From an uncultured Dyadobacter sp. (lineage in GTDB: Bacteria; Bacteroidota; Bacteroidia; Cytophagales; Spirosomataceae): a stretch of 64,000 nucleotides of DNA. The translations under genes and the position numbers were made by a program. Location: positions 57,883-121,882 of the forward strand of contig NZ_CAMLSE010000024.1 in assembly GCF_946482605.1 (NCBI RefSeq), read 5' to 3'. Under the pieces are notes generated by a model. That model had not been told where the DNA came from. It searched no databases and saw nothing but the letters and a program-made list of their open reading frames with translations. The first letter of the stretch is position 1, and each line of letters starts with the position of its first letter. This document shows, piece after piece, positions 51,996 through 62,204 of the stretch.

Positions 51996-53882
51996 CTATT
52001 TGATGACCTCTATTTCCAGCGAGCTAGCAGCATCGGACTGGTGATAAATCGTGTGTTTGGCCGCTGTAAAGTCGGAATCCTGGGCCTTGTAAATGTTCTC
52101 GACGTATTTTTGTGGATTTCTGTCAAATAACGGGAAGGCGGTGCTCTGCACTTGCACCATGATCCTGTGCCCTTTTTTGAACGTGTGCAGCACATCCTGT
52201 AAACGAAATGTCAGGTCTGTCACCTTTCCCGCAACTACCGGCTCGGGTTTCTCAAAGCTGTTGCGGAAACGCGCACGCATTACTTCGCTCCTCACCATTT
52301 GCTGATAACCGGCCAGCACTGCTTTCGGATCCGGCATGTAGGCATGGTTCTTCTCGTCATCGGGATACACGTCGATCAGCTTCACGAAGAAATCGGCATC
52401 TGTTCCGGTCGTGCTGAATTTCAGCAGCGCAGTGATTTCTCCTCCCAGCGTGAGGTCGGCATCCAGTACGTCGGTTTCCAAAATCAGTACGTCGGGGCGG
52501 GTGGCAGCAAATCGCTGGTCCTCCGACATATATTCAAAGGGTGTGAATCCCGACATTTGCTTGTAATTCGCGGTATAGGGTACCGGCTTCAGGGGGTCGC
52601 TCTCGTATGCGGTTGCGGATTTGCTTTCCTTTGGTGTTTCAAAATCCAGCTTGCCTTTGGAATGGAAATACAGCTTGCGCTTTTCTGCATTGGCTACCGG
52701 CCACTTATCAAACGTCTTCCATTCTTTCTTGCCTGTATCAAACAAATAAGCCTCGGGCAAACCGGTTTTCCCGTCCCCGGCTTCTTTTAAGAAATGCCGG
52801 AAGAATTTTGCTTCGATGTTATTCTGGTAAAATGTGGCAATACTGTCGCCGAAATAAATATCATTATGTAAAGTATGCCCGGTTTCACGACTCCAGCGAC
52901 CGTGCCCGAAAGGTCCGACCACCAAAGTGTTGTACATCGAAGGGTTATTTTTTTCAAGCGTCTTATAGGTATTCAGCGGACCATACAAATCCTCCGCATC
53001 GAACCATCCGCCCACTGTCATGAAAGCGTGCTTGACGCCTTTCAAATGCGGCAGGATATCCCGTTTTTTCCAGAATTCGTCTTTGTTAGGATGGTTGACG
53101 GTCTCCTGCCAGTAAAAATTCTGGCTGTAATATTTGTCGAAATTTTTCAATGACCCGATTTCCAGATTGAAGGTGTAACCGTCCGGCTTTGGCGTAAACA
53201 TCTCACCCGCAAACCAGGACGATGTCGTAGGCTTAGGCGGCTTGATACCAAACACGGGAAAGGTCAGGTAATATCCCTGCGTAAATACCCCGTTGTGGTG
53301 AAAATCATCGAAAAAGAAATCTGCGATCGGTGCCTGCGGAGAGGATGCCTTCAATGCCGGATGACCTGCCAATGCGCTTGCCGTCGTGTAAAACCCGGGA
53401 TAAGATATTCCCCATTGCCCAACCCGGCCGTTATGATTGGGGATGTTTTTCAAAAGCCATTCGATCGTATCGTAGGTATCCGATGCTTCATCCACATCAT
53501 TTTTGCCTTTCTTCTGATCGATATGAGGTGTCATGTTCGTCCAGGTTCCCTCGCTCATATACCGCCCGCGTACATCCTGGTAAACAAAAATAAACTGATC
53601 ACGCATTAATGCCGGACTTGGTCCCAACCGTGGCGGATAAGCATCCTGACCGTACGGCGCGACACTGTAACAAGTCCGTTGCATTAGAAAAGGATACTTT
53701 TTGTCGGCAGAAGCGTCCTTGGGCGAATAAACGATCGTATGCAGCTTAACGCCGTCCCTTACCGGGATATCGTATTCTGCTTTGGAGTAATTTTCACGGA
53801 TGTACTTTTCATCCGACACATTTTGCGCATACACATGCTGAGCCAGCATGATGCATGCGGCGTACAGTATACTTCTGATCAT
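51996..53882 (-). CDS. CocE/NonD-family (S15) hydrolase
   Basis: 628 residues, signal peptide about 1-19 (LAQHVYAQ). Alpha/beta-hydrolase domain with catalytic Ser in VGQWGISYPGFYTTASALAG, a His in VVGPFGHGRWSRETGH, and a C-terminal jelly-roll of X-Pro dipeptidyl-peptidase C-terminal type (KGHRIMVQVQSTAFPLFDRN, NPQKYV). It hydrolyses esters, amides or Xaa-Pro peptides; with the S9A peptidase encoded next to it, peptide substrates are likely. Middle gene of the operon. Confidence 0.93.
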   Translation of the reverse strand: MIRSILYAACIMLAQHVYAQNVSDEKYIRENYSKAEYDIPVRDGVKLHTIVYSPKDASADKKYPFLMQRTCYSVAPYGQDAYPPRLGPSPALMRDQFIFVYQDVRGRYMSEGTWTNMTPHIDQKKGKNDVDEASDTYDTIEWLLKNIPNHNGRVGQWGISYPGFYTTASALAGHPALKASSPQAPIADFFFDDFHHNGVFTQGYYLTFPVFGIKPPKPTTSSWFAGEMFTPKPDGYTFNLEIGSLKNFDKYYSQNFYWQETVNHPNKDEFWKKRDILPHLKGVKHAFMTVGGWFDAEDLYGPLNTYKTLEKNNPSMYNTLVVGPFGHGRWSRETGHTLHNDIYFGDSIATFYQNNIEAKFFRHFLKEAGDGKTGLPEAYLFDTGKKEWKTFDKWPVANAEKRKLYFHSKGKLDFETPKESKSATAYESDPLKPVPYTANYKQMSGFTPFEYMSEDQRFAATRPDVLILETDVLDADLTLGGEITALLKFSTTGTDADFFVKLIDVYPDDEKNHAYMPDPKAVLAGYQQMVRSEVMRARFRNSFEKPEPVVAGKVTDLTFRLQDVLHTFKKGHRIMVQVQSTAFPLFDRNPQKYVENIYKAQDSDFTAAKHTIYHQSDAASSLEIEVIK

Positions 53883-53891
53883 AGTTTGTGA

Positions 53892-54818
53892 TTATTTTCT
53901 TTTATAATAATTGAGCGTTACGCCGGACGCGTTGCCTTTTTCGCTTAAAGTGTAAAACCCGGTGTTTTCGTTGTCAAAACAGATAGCTTCTCCCTGTGGT
54001 TCAAGCGCCACGGTCAGCACCTTGTCGGATGACCTCGTAAGGGTTTGCCCGACTGCTTGCCCATTAGCCCTTTTCCAGTAGTAAACAGCCAGATAGGTCC
54101 GGATCACGATCTCACTGCCATCTTTGGAAATACTGCCGGCAGTGGCCAACGCAACACCCGGAACATTGCCTACCTTCTCAGCCACGATCGTCTCCGTGAC
54201 CGATTGAGGATATGGCAATCTGTAAATGCCCGTACTGGCATTCTCTTTCGAAATCACGAATATGTCCTTCGTAACCGGATCGACCACCAGGGCTTCCGCG
54301 TCTCTCGGGCCATCAGGATAACTGAATGTAATCTTTTGCAACTGGGACTGATTGAATGCCATCCCTGTCCCCGTAAGCTCAGGAATACGGTAGATCGTAT
54401 TGGTTGGGGTAACGGGTGCATTGTTATTACCAATGTCTCCTATATAAATATACGACACCCCGTTATCGGGTCCGGGCCCTACTGCTACTTCTTCCCAGTC
54501 GTGATTCGTGCTTCCCGGAACATTATATTGCTGTATCGTTTTCCCGTCCCTGCTGATGAGGTATAGCGAATTAGGCTGACCGGAATCCTGGTTCGTCCAC
54601 AAGTAACCGTTCATCGTGGCACTGGCCGCCAGCCCCGATGCCTCATCGATCAGCCCGGGAGTGACTGGAAACCTTTCGGGTGTTGTTTCAAACTGGTCCG
54701 AATTTCCCGTACCCGGCTCGGGGTCCGGATCACATGAACAGGTAATGCAAAAAACAAGTGAAAAAAGAATCAGTGAGGCTTGCCCGCCCAGCCTGCCATA
54801 TATTTTCATAAAAAACAC
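53892..54818 (-). CDS. Beta-propeller lipoprotein of unknown function
   Basis: 308 residues. Lipoprotein signal ITCSCDPDPEPG; an alternative ATG at 54809 also keeps it. The mature part has repeated propeller-like blades: EASGLAASATMNGYLWTNQD SG, DWEEVAVGPGPDNGVSYIYI GDIGNN, RDAEALVVDPVTKDIFVISK E, and GEAICFDNENTGFYTLSEKG N. It lies 9 bp before the CocE-type hydrolase gene on the same strand, so it heads the S9A-CocE operon. Possibly a surface-binding partner; no activity is known. Confidence 0.75.
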   Translation of the reverse strand: MFFMKIYGRLGGQASLILFSLVFCITCSCDPDPEPGTGNSDQFETTPERFPVTPGLIDEASGLAASATMNGYLWTNQDSGQPNSLYLISRDGKTIQQYNVPGSTNHDWEEVAVGPGPDNGVSYIYIGDIGNNNAPVTPTNTIYRIPELTGTGMAFNQSQLQKITFSYPDGPRDAEALVVDPVTKDIFVISKENASTGIYRLPYPQSVTETIVAEKVGNVPGVALATAGSISKDGSEIVIRTYLAVYYWKRANGQAVGQTLTRSSDKVLTVALEPQGEAICFDNENTGFYTLSEKGNASGVTLNYYKRK

Positions 54819-54844
54819 TTCATGTTAGATTTGCTAAAAATACG

Positions 54845-54852
54845 TACTTTTG
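54845..54852 (+). promoter_or_regulatory. -7 promoter element of aspS
   Basis: TACTTTTG matches TAnnTTTG, 50 bp before the aspS ATG. No clear TTG -33 box was found. Confidence 0.4.
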
Positions 54853-54901
54853 CGGCATTTATTATCAGCGACTTTCATTATATCAGTATTAAAATAGTTA
54901 T

Positions 54902-56659
54902 ATGTTACGTACACATACCTGCGGGGAATTAAGCTTAGAACATGTAAATCAAGACGTTGTATTATGCGGTTGGGTTCAGCGCGTCCGGGATAAAGGAGGC
55001 ATGATCTGGCTCGACCTGCGTGACCGGTATGGCATTACTCAGCTCCTTTTCGAAGAAGGTAAAACGTCCGCAGAGGTGTTGGAAACGGCACGCTCTTTGG
55101 GTCGTGAGTTCGTAATTTCCGCGAAGGGTGCCGTTATCGAGCGTCTTTCAAAAAATGATAAGATCGCTACCGGCTCCATTGAAATCAGAGTCGCAGAACT
55201 CCAGATCCTGAACCCGGCCAAATTACCACCCTTTCTCATCGAAGATGAAACCGACGGTGGTGATGACATCCGGATGAAATACCGGTATCTGGACCTTCGC
55301 AGAAATGTGGTACGTAAAAACCTTCAGTTGCGGCACCAGGTTGCGCGTTATACCCGCGCATACCTCGACCAGCTGAACTTTATTGAGGTGGAAACGCCCG
55401 TTTTAATCAAATCCACGCCGGAAGGAGCACGTGACTTTGTAGTACCCAGCCGGATGAACCCGGGCGAGTTTTATGCATTGCCGCAATCTCCGCAGACATT
55501 CAAGCAGTTACTGATGGTAGCCGGCTTTGACCGTTACTACCAGATTGTGAAATGCTTCCGCGACGAAGACCTGCGTGCCGACCGTCAGCCAGAATTTACA
55601 CAGATCGACTGCGAAATGTCATTTGTGACGCAGGAAGACGTACTCAATACGTTCGAAGGGATGATCCGTGAGCTTTTCAGCAAAGTAAAAGGCATCGACT
55701 TACCGGAAGTGCCCCGCATGACTTATGCAGACGCGATGCGCTTATATGGTTCGGACAAGCCGGACATTCGTTTCGACATGAAATTTACCGAGCTAAAAGG
55801 CGACGACCAGGATCTGACCTCGGGAAAAGGTTTTGGCGTTTTCGACGATGCCGGGCTAGTAGTAGGAATATGTGCGCCGGGATGTGCCGGCTACACCCGC
55901 AAACAAGTTGACGAACTGACTGATTGGATCAAACGTCCTCAGATCGGTGCCAAAGGGCTGGTTTATGTACGTTACAATACCGATGGCTCTATCAAGTCGT
56001 CCGTTGACAAATTCTACACCGAAGAAGATCTTAAAAAATGGGTAGAAGCGTTTGACGCTAAGCCTGGTGACCTCTTGCTGATCCTTTCCGGCCAGGGAGA
56101 CAAGACCCGCAAGCAACTCAACGAGCTGCGTCTCGAAATCGGATCACGTCTTGGATTACGTAACCCGGACGAGTACCGCGCTCTTTGGGTAATCGATTTC
56201 CCATTGCTGGAATTCGGTGAAGAAGAAAACCGCTGGTTCGCGATGCACCATCCATTTACCAGTCCTAAACCGGAAGACATTGAGCTACTGGATAATAATC
56301 TGGGACTTGTACGGGCAAATGCATATGATATGGTGATCAACGGCGTTGAAGTAGGCGGTGGCTCCGTGCGGATTTTCGAGAAAGAACTTCAGAGAAAGAT
56401 GTTCGAGATCCTCGGATTTTCGGCTGAGGAAGCACAGGAGCAATTCGGTTTTCTGATGAATGCATTCGAGTTCGGTGCACCTCCGCACGCAGGGATCGCA
56501 TTTGGCTTTGATCGTCTTTGTTCTATTTTTGGCGGTGTGGATTCGATCCGGGACTTTATCGCGTTCCCGAAAAACAATTCCGGACGGGACGTGATGATCG
56601 ATTCGCCGTCGGTTATTTCCGATGCACAGCTGAAAGAGCTGGCGATCGCAACTGTGTGA
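54902..56659 (+). CDS. aspS: Aspartyl-tRNA synthetase
   Basis: 585 residues, bacterial type with the GAD insertion domain. Charges tRNA-Asp. Seen: anticodon-binding OB domain ([20 protein letters not shown]), motif 2 [22 protein letters not shown], the GAD insert (about 280-410) and motif 3 [15 protein letters not shown]. Full length. It is divergent from the beta-propeller lipoprotein operon. Confidence 0.98.
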   Translation: MLRTHTCGELSLEHVNQDVVLCGWVQRVRDKGGMIWLDLRDRYGITQLLFEEGKTSAEVLETARSLGREFVISAKGAVIERLSKNDKIATGSIEIRVAELQILNPAKLPPFLIEDETDGGDDIRMKYRYLDLRRNVVRKNLQLRHQVARYTRAYLDQLNFIEVETPVLIKSTPEGARDFVVPSRMNPGEFYALPQSPQTFKQLLMVAGFDRYYQIVKCFRDEDLRADRQPEFTQIDCEMSFVTQEDVLNTFEGMIRELFSKVKGIDLPEVPRMTYADAMRLYGSDKPDIRFDMKFTELKGDDQDLTSGKGFGVFDDAGLVVGICAPGCAGYTRKQVDELTDWIKRPQIGAKGLVYVRYNTDGSIKSSVDKFYTEEDLKKWVEAFDAKPGDLLLILSGQGDKTRKQLNELRLEIGSRLGLRNPDEYRALWVIDFPLLEFGEEENRWFAMHHPFTSPKPEDIELLDNNLGLVRANAYDMVINGVEVGGGSVRIFEKELQRKMFEILGFSAEEAQEQFGFLMNAFEFGAPPHAGIAFGFDRLCSIFGGVDSIRDFIAFPKNNSGRDVMIDSPSVISDAQLKELAIATV

Positions 56660-56697
56660 AAAATATGCCGCTAGCGTGATTCATCAGCTGGTCGTCA

Positions 56698-56726
56698 TTG
56701 AATTATAATAAGATTTCGTAGTTTTA
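56698..56726 (+). promoter_or_regulatory. Predicted promoter of the polysaccharide locus
   Basis: TTG at 56698-56700, an 18-bp spacer and TAGTTTTA at 56719-56726 (7 of 8 with TAnnTTTG). It lies 75-100 bp before the first gene at 56801. Confidence 0.45.
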
Positions 56727-56753
56727 CCCTCGGCATCAATTTTGTCCAGAACT

Positions 56754-56782
56754 CCAAACCGCTAAGATTTTTAGCGGTTTGG
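56754..56782 (+). promoter_or_regulatory. 12-bp perfect hairpin in the leader of the polysaccharide operon
   Basis: Stem ccaaaccgctaa / ttagcggtttgg, five-base loop, ending 18 bases before the first ATG. No T-run follows, so it is not a simple terminator; it could be an attenuator, a processing site or a terminator of aspS read-through. Confidence 0.5.
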
Positions 56783-56800
56783 TACAATTAAATACACTGC

Positions 56801-59212
56801 ATGCATTATCTATTCTCCGTAAAAAAATACATCCAACGTATTTTTTTGGTATTGATCGTTTTTGCCAATATCCAGGTATTCGGGCAAAATTCTACGCCTC
56901 AATTGCCCACGCAAACCACGGATCCTGCTCAACCCAAGATTGATCCATCTCAGATCTCGAACCAACAAGCGGTGGATTTCTATAATCAAGCGAAATCCAG
57001 CGGCATGTCTGATATGGACATTGAAAGAGCTGCGCTTCAAAGAGGTTATACACTGGATCAGATCTCGGCGATGCGCAAGCGGCTTTTGCAGCAAAAACCA
57101 GATCAACGGCAGGCAAACGACCCTAACCGTGACCGGATAGATGAGACCAGAGATCAGGATGACCAGGATGCGCTCGACGATGAATCCAATAACGAAAAGG
57201 ACTCCACCAATAGCCGCAGGTCGAGAAGTGAACGGCTAAGCAGAACATTCGGATCAGCTTTCTTCGCGACAGCTTCTTCCACTTTTGAACCCAATCTTCG
57301 AATTGCCACCCCCAGGAACTACATTCTCGGGCCGGAGGATGAGATCGTTGTAGATATCTACGGAAATGCAGTAGATAATTTCAAAATGAAGATCAGCCCC
57401 GAGGGCACGGTGAAGATGCTTAATCTCGCCCCGGTTTATGTAAATGGTCTGACTATCGAGCAGGCAAGCGAACGTATCAACGGCAGGCTTCGGCAGGCGT
57501 ATTCCAATTTGAATCGCCCCGGCTCAGGCACCTACTCGTCCATTACACTCGGAAATGTCCGGAGCATCAGGGTGATGATTACAGGGGAAGCGGCCCGTCC
57601 GGGGACCTACACGGTATCATCTTTGGCAACTGCATTTAATGCGCTCTCCATATCGGGCGGCCCAAGTCTGAACGGTTCTTACCGAAACATCGAAGTAATC
57701 CGTAATAATAAGATTATCAGAAAAATAGATTTGTACCGGTTCCTGGTAGACGCTGATTTGAAGGATAACATTGCGCTGCAAGATCAGGACATCATCCTGA
57801 TCAGGCCTTTTGAAAGTCGCATCGAACTGAACGGAGAGGTAAAAAGACCAGGTATTTTCGAAGCAAAACAAGGAGAAGGACTGGGTAGTATCATTCGTTA
57901 TGCAGGCGGCTTCACTCCCGAAGCATATACAAAGACCTTCACCTATCAGCGCAACACCGGGACAAACTATGTCATCGGAAGCCTAGATTCCAGTCAGGTT
58001 GAATCATTTGCACCCAGAAACGGGGATGTGTTCAATGTCAGGAAGATCCTCGAAATCGTCAGCAATCAGATCGAGGTAAGAGGTGCAGTCACTTTGCCCG
58101 GCGCTTATGCATTGGAAGAGAAATGCAACACGGTTCTCAAACTGATCCAAACCGCACAGGGGCTCAGCCCGCGGGCCTTCCTGAACAGAGCTATTCTGGA
58201 GCGTTCAAGCGGTGATACCCAAACGGGCATTGTCGCCATCGACCTCAGAAAGCTCGTTAATCACGAGATTGAGGACATTCCCTTAATTGCCGGGGACATT
58301 CTCACGATCAAATCGGTAGAAGATCTCAAAGAATTCACATTTCTTTCCATTTCAGGCTCCATTATCAATCCTGGAAACTACTACTACTACAAAGACATCA
58401 CCATTGCCGATCTGATCTTCCAGGCAGGCGGATATACCGAAGGTGGGATCCCCTATCGCATCGAGGTTTCCCGCCGTGTGAAAAACGACACGATCGATCT
58501 TCCGAGCTCACAAAATGTCCGGATTTTCACCATCGATGTGGCGGACAACCTGGTTTTGAATCCTGACGATCAGAAATTCAAATTACAGCCACAGGATATC
58601 GTCATTGTAAGAAAATCGCCCCGCTATGAGGCGCAAAAGGCAGTTACGATCCTGGGCGAAGTCAGGTATCCCGGCAGCTACACCATTATCAACAACTTCG
58701 AACGTATTTCTGATGTTTTTGAGAAGGTTGGAGGACTTAAACCGGAAGCCTATCTCGCTGGGGCCCGCTTCTATCGGGAGAGCGAACTGATTGCGATAGA
58801 TCTTGCAGCCATTGTCGATAAGCCATCGCAAACCTCCAATTTGTTATTGCTAAATGGAGATACCTTGATTATTCCCCGGAAATCGGAGACGGTACGTATC
58901 CAGGGAGGTGTTCACAATCCGTCAGTCATGAACTTCGATCCTCGATTTAATTATGGTGACTACATTTCACAAGCGGGCGGATACACAGAGAATAGCATCA
59001 AAAAAAGAGCTTACGTGTCCTACCCCAACGGGAGAACGCATAGAGCAAGAAGCTTTCTGTTCTTTAAGTCCTTTCCAAAGGTTGAGCCTGGATCTATAGT
59101 AACCATTCCGTTGAAGCAAGAAATTAACCAGCCGCCGATGTCACGAGGCGAAAAATTGGCGCTGATATCATTATTTTCCACTCTTGCGATCGCTCTCATA
59201 AGAATTTTTTAA
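56801..59212 (+). CDS. Polysaccharide export protein with SLBB repeats (Wza-like)
   Basis: 803 residues, larger than E. coli Wza (about 380). Signal peptide (about 1-27), a Gln/Asp-rich region (about 30-150), the Poly_export domain (about 160-250; LGPEDEIVVDIYGNAVDNFK, GTVKMLNLAPVYVNGLTIE) and at least five SLBB domains (about 260-750; GEAARPGTYTVSSLATAFNA, GEVKRPGIFEAKQGEGL, GEVRYPGSYTIINNFER). It ends with a single membrane segment (LALISLFSTLAIALIRIF). It forms the outer-membrane exit for capsule or exopolysaccharide. First gene of the locus. Confidence 0.93.
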   Translation: MHYLFSVKKYIQRIFLVLIVFANIQVFGQNSTPQLPTQTTDPAQPKIDPSQISNQQAVDFYNQAKSSGMSDMDIERAALQRGYTLDQISAMRKRLLQQKPDQRQANDPNRDRIDETRDQDDQDALDDESNNEKDSTNSRRSRSERLSRTFGSAFFATASSTFEPNLRIATPRNYILGPEDEIVVDIYGNAVDNFKMKISPEGTVKMLNLAPVYVNGLTIEQASERINGRLRQAYSNLNRPGSGTYSSITLGNVRSIRVMITGEAARPGTYTVSSLATAFNALSISGGPSLNGSYRNIEVIRNNKIIRKIDLYRFLVDADLKDNIALQDQDIILIRPFESRIELNGEVKRPGIFEAKQGEGLGSIIRYAGGFTPEAYTKTFTYQRNTGTNYVIGSLDSSQVESFAPRNGDVFNVRKILEIVSNQIEVRGAVTLPGAYALEEKCNTVLKLIQTAQGLSPRAFLNRAILERSSGDTQTGIVAIDLRKLVNHEIEDIPLIAGDILTIKSVEDLKEFTFLSISGSIINPGNYYYYKDITIADLIFQAGGYTEGGIPYRIEVSRRVKNDTIDLPSSQNVRIFTIDVADNLVLNPDDQKFKLQPQDIVIVRKSPRYEAQKAVTILGEVRYPGSYTIINNFERISDVFEKVGGLKPEAYLAGARFYRESELIAIDLAAIVDKPSQTSNLLLLNGDTLIIPRKSETVRIQGGVHNPSVMNFDPRFNYGDYISQAGGYTENSIKKRAYVSYPNGRTHRARSFLFFKSFPKVEPGSIVTIPLKQEINQPPMSRGEKLALISLFSTLAIALIRIF

Positions 59213-59215
59213 ATC

Positions 59216-60274
59216 ATGCCTGAAAGCCAAAAAATATCCGGTGGCAACGCACTTGAACTAAGTCTGAGCGATTTGGTTGCTTTCTTCAAAAAGTATATAC
59301 TTCTCCTCATGATAGCACCGATAGTATTTGCGCTAATCGGCATATGCTACAGTTTTCTGCTGGCTAAACGATATACCGCGCAGACCATACTGCTTCCAGA
59401 GTATAATATGTCAAAAAACAACTCTTTTTTCAGTATGGCTATGGGAATGGAGAGAACCGGTGCTGAAAAGCTTGTTCCGGAACTCTATCCCAACATCCTG
59501 AGCAGCACCCCTTTTGGCCTGTACGTCCTCAAACAGCCTGTCACAGACAAATCTGGCCGCAAGTATAAGACATTGGAATCATATCTCGCTACAGATGCCG
59601 AGCCCGGCTTACTATCCAGGGTAATAGGCTTGTTATCATTTGGTAAAAAAGAGCCAACATCAGTGGCACCCAAGGCTCCTTCACTTCCAAAAGACATTCT
59701 GGTCCTTTCCCAAGGGGAAATGAGCCTGGCGGCGCGGGCAAAAAGCCTAATACAAACCACGGTGGATAATAAAAATGGCGTGATCACACTGGCTTGTGAA
59801 ATGAAGGATCCGGTGGTCGCAGCTATCCTTGTGGATCTGAGCAGAAATTACCTGATCAACTATGTTGAAGAATACAGGACCTCAAAAACGGGCGAGCAAG
59901 TTACGTTTCTGGAAGAAAGGGTACGGGAAGCGAGGAACAGGCAGCAGTCCGCAGAATATTCCCTACAGAACTACAGAGACCGCAACCGAAATACTTTCCT
60001 CAATGTGGCTCGTATAGAGGAGCAGCGACTGCAAGCAGACTTTACGTTAGCTCAAACAATTTATTCAGATCTGGTAAGCCGACTGGAGCAAGCGAAGGTC
60101 AGGGCAAAAGAGGAGAAACCAGTTTTCAAAATCCTGGAACCTGTGAAGGTTCCGCTTGGAAAAAGCAGTCCTAAGAGACCTCTTATTGGCTTTGTCTTTG
60201 GTGCTGCTGGTGCCTTTATCACCTTATTGTATATCATATTTTTTAGAGAGAAGTATCATCGTAAGCTGCTTTGA
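59216..60274 (+). CDS. Chain-length determinant (Wzz-like polysaccharide co-polymerase)
   Basis: 352 residues. Two membrane segments, YILLLMIAPIVFALIGICYS F near residue 30 and PLIGFVFGAAGAFITLLYII near residue 325, bracket a periplasmic domain with a coiled coil (FLEERVREARNRQQSAEYSL, EEQRLQADFTLAQTIYSDLV). This is the Wzz layout; there is no C-terminal tyrosine kinase domain. It starts 3 bp after the Wza-like gene and sets the length of the polymer. Confidence 0.9.
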   Translation: MPESQKISGGNALELSLSDLVAFFKKYILLLMIAPIVFALIGICYSFLLAKRYTAQTILLPEYNMSKNNSFFSMAMGMERTGAEKLVPELYPNILSSTPFGLYVLKQPVTDKSGRKYKTLESYLATDAEPGLLSRVIGLLSFGKKEPTSVAPKAPSLPKDILVLSQGEMSLAARAKSLIQTTVDNKNGVITLACEMKDPVVAAILVDLSRNYLINYVEEYRTSKTGEQVTFLEERVREARNRQQSAEYSLQNYRDRNRNTFLNVARIEEQRLQADFTLAQTIYSDLVSRLEQAKVRAKEEKPVFKILEPVKVPLGKSSPKRPLIGFVFGAAGAFITLLYIIFFREKYHRKLL

Positions 60275-60340
60275 CGTAAGTTGCGCATTACGAGCAATGT
60301 TGGTTTTCAATTCAATAATCGCACTATTAAATAAATCATA

Positions 60341-61111
60341 ATGAAAGTAGTATTGCTTGCAGGCGGCCTTGGCACTCGTCTTTCCGAAGAAACCGTGTTG
60401 AAACCTAAGCCTATGGTTGAGATCGGAGGAAGCCCGATTCTCTGGCATATCATGAAAATATATGCTTCTCACGGCTTCAACGAGTTCGTGATCTGCCTCG
60501 GCTACAAAGGATACGTCATCAAGGAATACTTTGCCAACTACTTTCTTCATCAATCTGACGTAACGTTCGATATGAAGGAAAACAAGATGGAAATCCACAA
60601 TTCCCAGGCTGAGCCCTGGAAAGTCACATTGGTAGATACCGGCTTTGATACGATGACTGGCGGCCGCGTAAAAAGAGTGGCAGATTACCTTCGTAATGAA
60701 CCCTTTTTACTAACCTACGGCGACGGTGTAGGTAGTGTCAATATACGAGAAGCCCTAGATTATCATCAAAAGAACAAAAAACTACTCACAGTTACTGCGG
60801 TACAACCCTCAGGCCGTTTTGGGGCCCTGAATATAGGGGATACAAATCTTGTACATTCATTTCTTGAAAAACCAAAAGGGGACGGGGCCTGGATCAATGG
60901 CGGCTTTTTTGTTTGCGAGCCCGGTGTCCTGGAGTACATAAAAGACGATAGCACAGTTTTCGAAGCAGGGCCCCTGGAAAACATCGCTGCCGATGGCCAG
61001 ATGATTGCATATAAGCACCATGGTTTTTGGAAACCTATGGATACCCTAAGGGATAAGCAAGAACTTGAGAACTTATGGAATTCAGGACAGGCTCCCTGGA
61101 AAAATTGGTAA
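60341..61111 (+). CDS. rfbF: Glucose-1-phosphate cytidylyltransferase
   Basis: 256 residues. Makes CDP-glucose from CTP and glucose-1-phosphate, the first step to CDP-3,6-dideoxyhexoses. Seen: KVVLLAGGLGTRLSEETVLK PKPMVEIGG, SHGFNEFVICLGYKGYVIKE YF, and the C-terminal HHGFWKPMDTLRDKQELENL W. These identify the RfbF group rather than GalU or RmlA. It is followed within 11 bp by rfbG. Confidence 0.97.
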   Translation: MKVVLLAGGLGTRLSEETVLKPKPMVEIGGSPILWHIMKIYASHGFNEFVICLGYKGYVIKEYFANYFLHQSDVTFDMKENKMEIHNSQAEPWKVTLVDTGFDTMTGGRVKRVADYLRNEPFLLTYGDGVGSVNIREALDYHQKNKKLLTVTAVQPSGRFGALNIGDTNLVHSFLEKPKGDGAWINGGFFVCEPGVLEYIKDDSTVFEAGPLENIAADGQMIAYKHHGFWKPMDTLRDKQELENLWNSGQAPWKNW

Positions 61112-61121
61112 AAAGCTATCT

Positions 61122-62204
61122 ATGGATTATCGGCATTTAGAAAAATACTACCGGGGGAAAAAAGTTTTCGTGACCGGGCACACTGGCTTTAAAGGAACAT
61201 GGCTGATAAATTGGCTGAGCGTACTAGGAGCGCGGATCAAAGGCTACTCCCTGGAACCTGCAAATCAATTTGACTTATATAACAGTACGCAGGGAGCTTC
61301 TTTATGTGAGTCGTCGGTTTACGCTGATATCCTCAATGCAGACTTGCTCAAAGCGGAAATCCTTTCATTTGAACCTGATTTCATCTTCCACCTGGCTGCG
61401 CAGCCACTGGTGAGACTCTCCTACCAGCAGCCGGCACAAACATTCAGTGTCAATGCGATAGGGACTGCACACTTGTTGGATGGTGTCCGTGAGCTTAAGA
61501 ATCGCTGTCAGGTTATACTGATAACGACAGACAAGGTCTACGAAAATAAAGAATGGCATTACCCTTACCGGGAGAATGACCGGCTGGGTGGATACGATCC
61601 CTACAGTGCAAGTAAGGCATGCGCGGAGCTGGTTATCAATTCTTATCGCAACTCATTTTTTAATTTAGCTGATTATCCAACACACCAGAAGGCGATAGCA
61701 AGCGCACGTGCCGGAAACGTGATTGGCGGAGGGGACTGGGCGAAGGATAGGATCATACCCGATATTATCCGTGCATTCCAAAAAGGCATTCCAGTGGAAG
61801 TTCGCAACCCGAATGCAGTGCGTCCGTGGCAACATGTACTTGAACCATTGGGTGGATACCTACACCTGGGAGCTAAAATGACGGACGATCCGATTGTGTT
61901 TTCAGACAGCTGGAACTTCGGTCCTCTCGCGGAGGACAATCTCACTGTTGAAGAGCTGGTAAATATCGCTGTCAACATCTGGGGTACCGGAGAATACAAA
62001 AACACGGCTTTGCAGGGACAACCTCACGAAGCGGGTCTGTTAAAACTGGATATCAGCAAAACTGTCAGTACATTAGGCTGGCGCCCTAAGTATAACGCGG
62101 CAACCTCGATAAAAAACACGATGGAATGGTACCTGCGAAGTACTGAAAAACTGAATGAGGCTGAGCTAGTGAAGGATCAAATAAGTCATTTCATCCATGA
62201 TTAA
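61122..62204 (+). CDS. rfbG: CDP-glucose 4,6-dehydratase
   Basis: 360 residues. Converts CDP-glucose to CDP-4-keto-6-deoxyglucose. NAD-binding VFVTGHTGFKGTWLINWL, catalytic block ILITTDKVYENKEWHYPYRE ND (Thr, Asp/Lys) and DPYSASKACAELVI (YxxxK). The start is 61122; an upstream in-frame ATG at 61065 would overlap rfbF by 47 bp. It overlaps the next gene by 8 bp. Confidence 0.96.
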   Translation: MDYRHLEKYYRGKKVFVTGHTGFKGTWLINWLSVLGARIKGYSLEPANQFDLYNSTQGASLCESSVYADILNADLLKAEILSFEPDFIFHLAAQPLVRLSYQQPAQTFSVNAIGTAHLLDGVRELKNRCQVILITTDKVYENKEWHYPYRENDRLGGYDPYSASKACAELVINSYRNSFFNLADYPTHQKAIASARAGNVIGGGDWAKDRIIPDIIRAFQKGIPVEVRNPNAVRPWQHVLEPLGGYLHLGAKMTDDPIVFSDSWNFGPLAEDNLTVEELVNIAVNIWGTGEYKNTALQGQPHEAGLLKLDISKTVSTLGWRPKYNAATSIKNTMEWYLRSTEKLNEAELVKDQISHFIHD

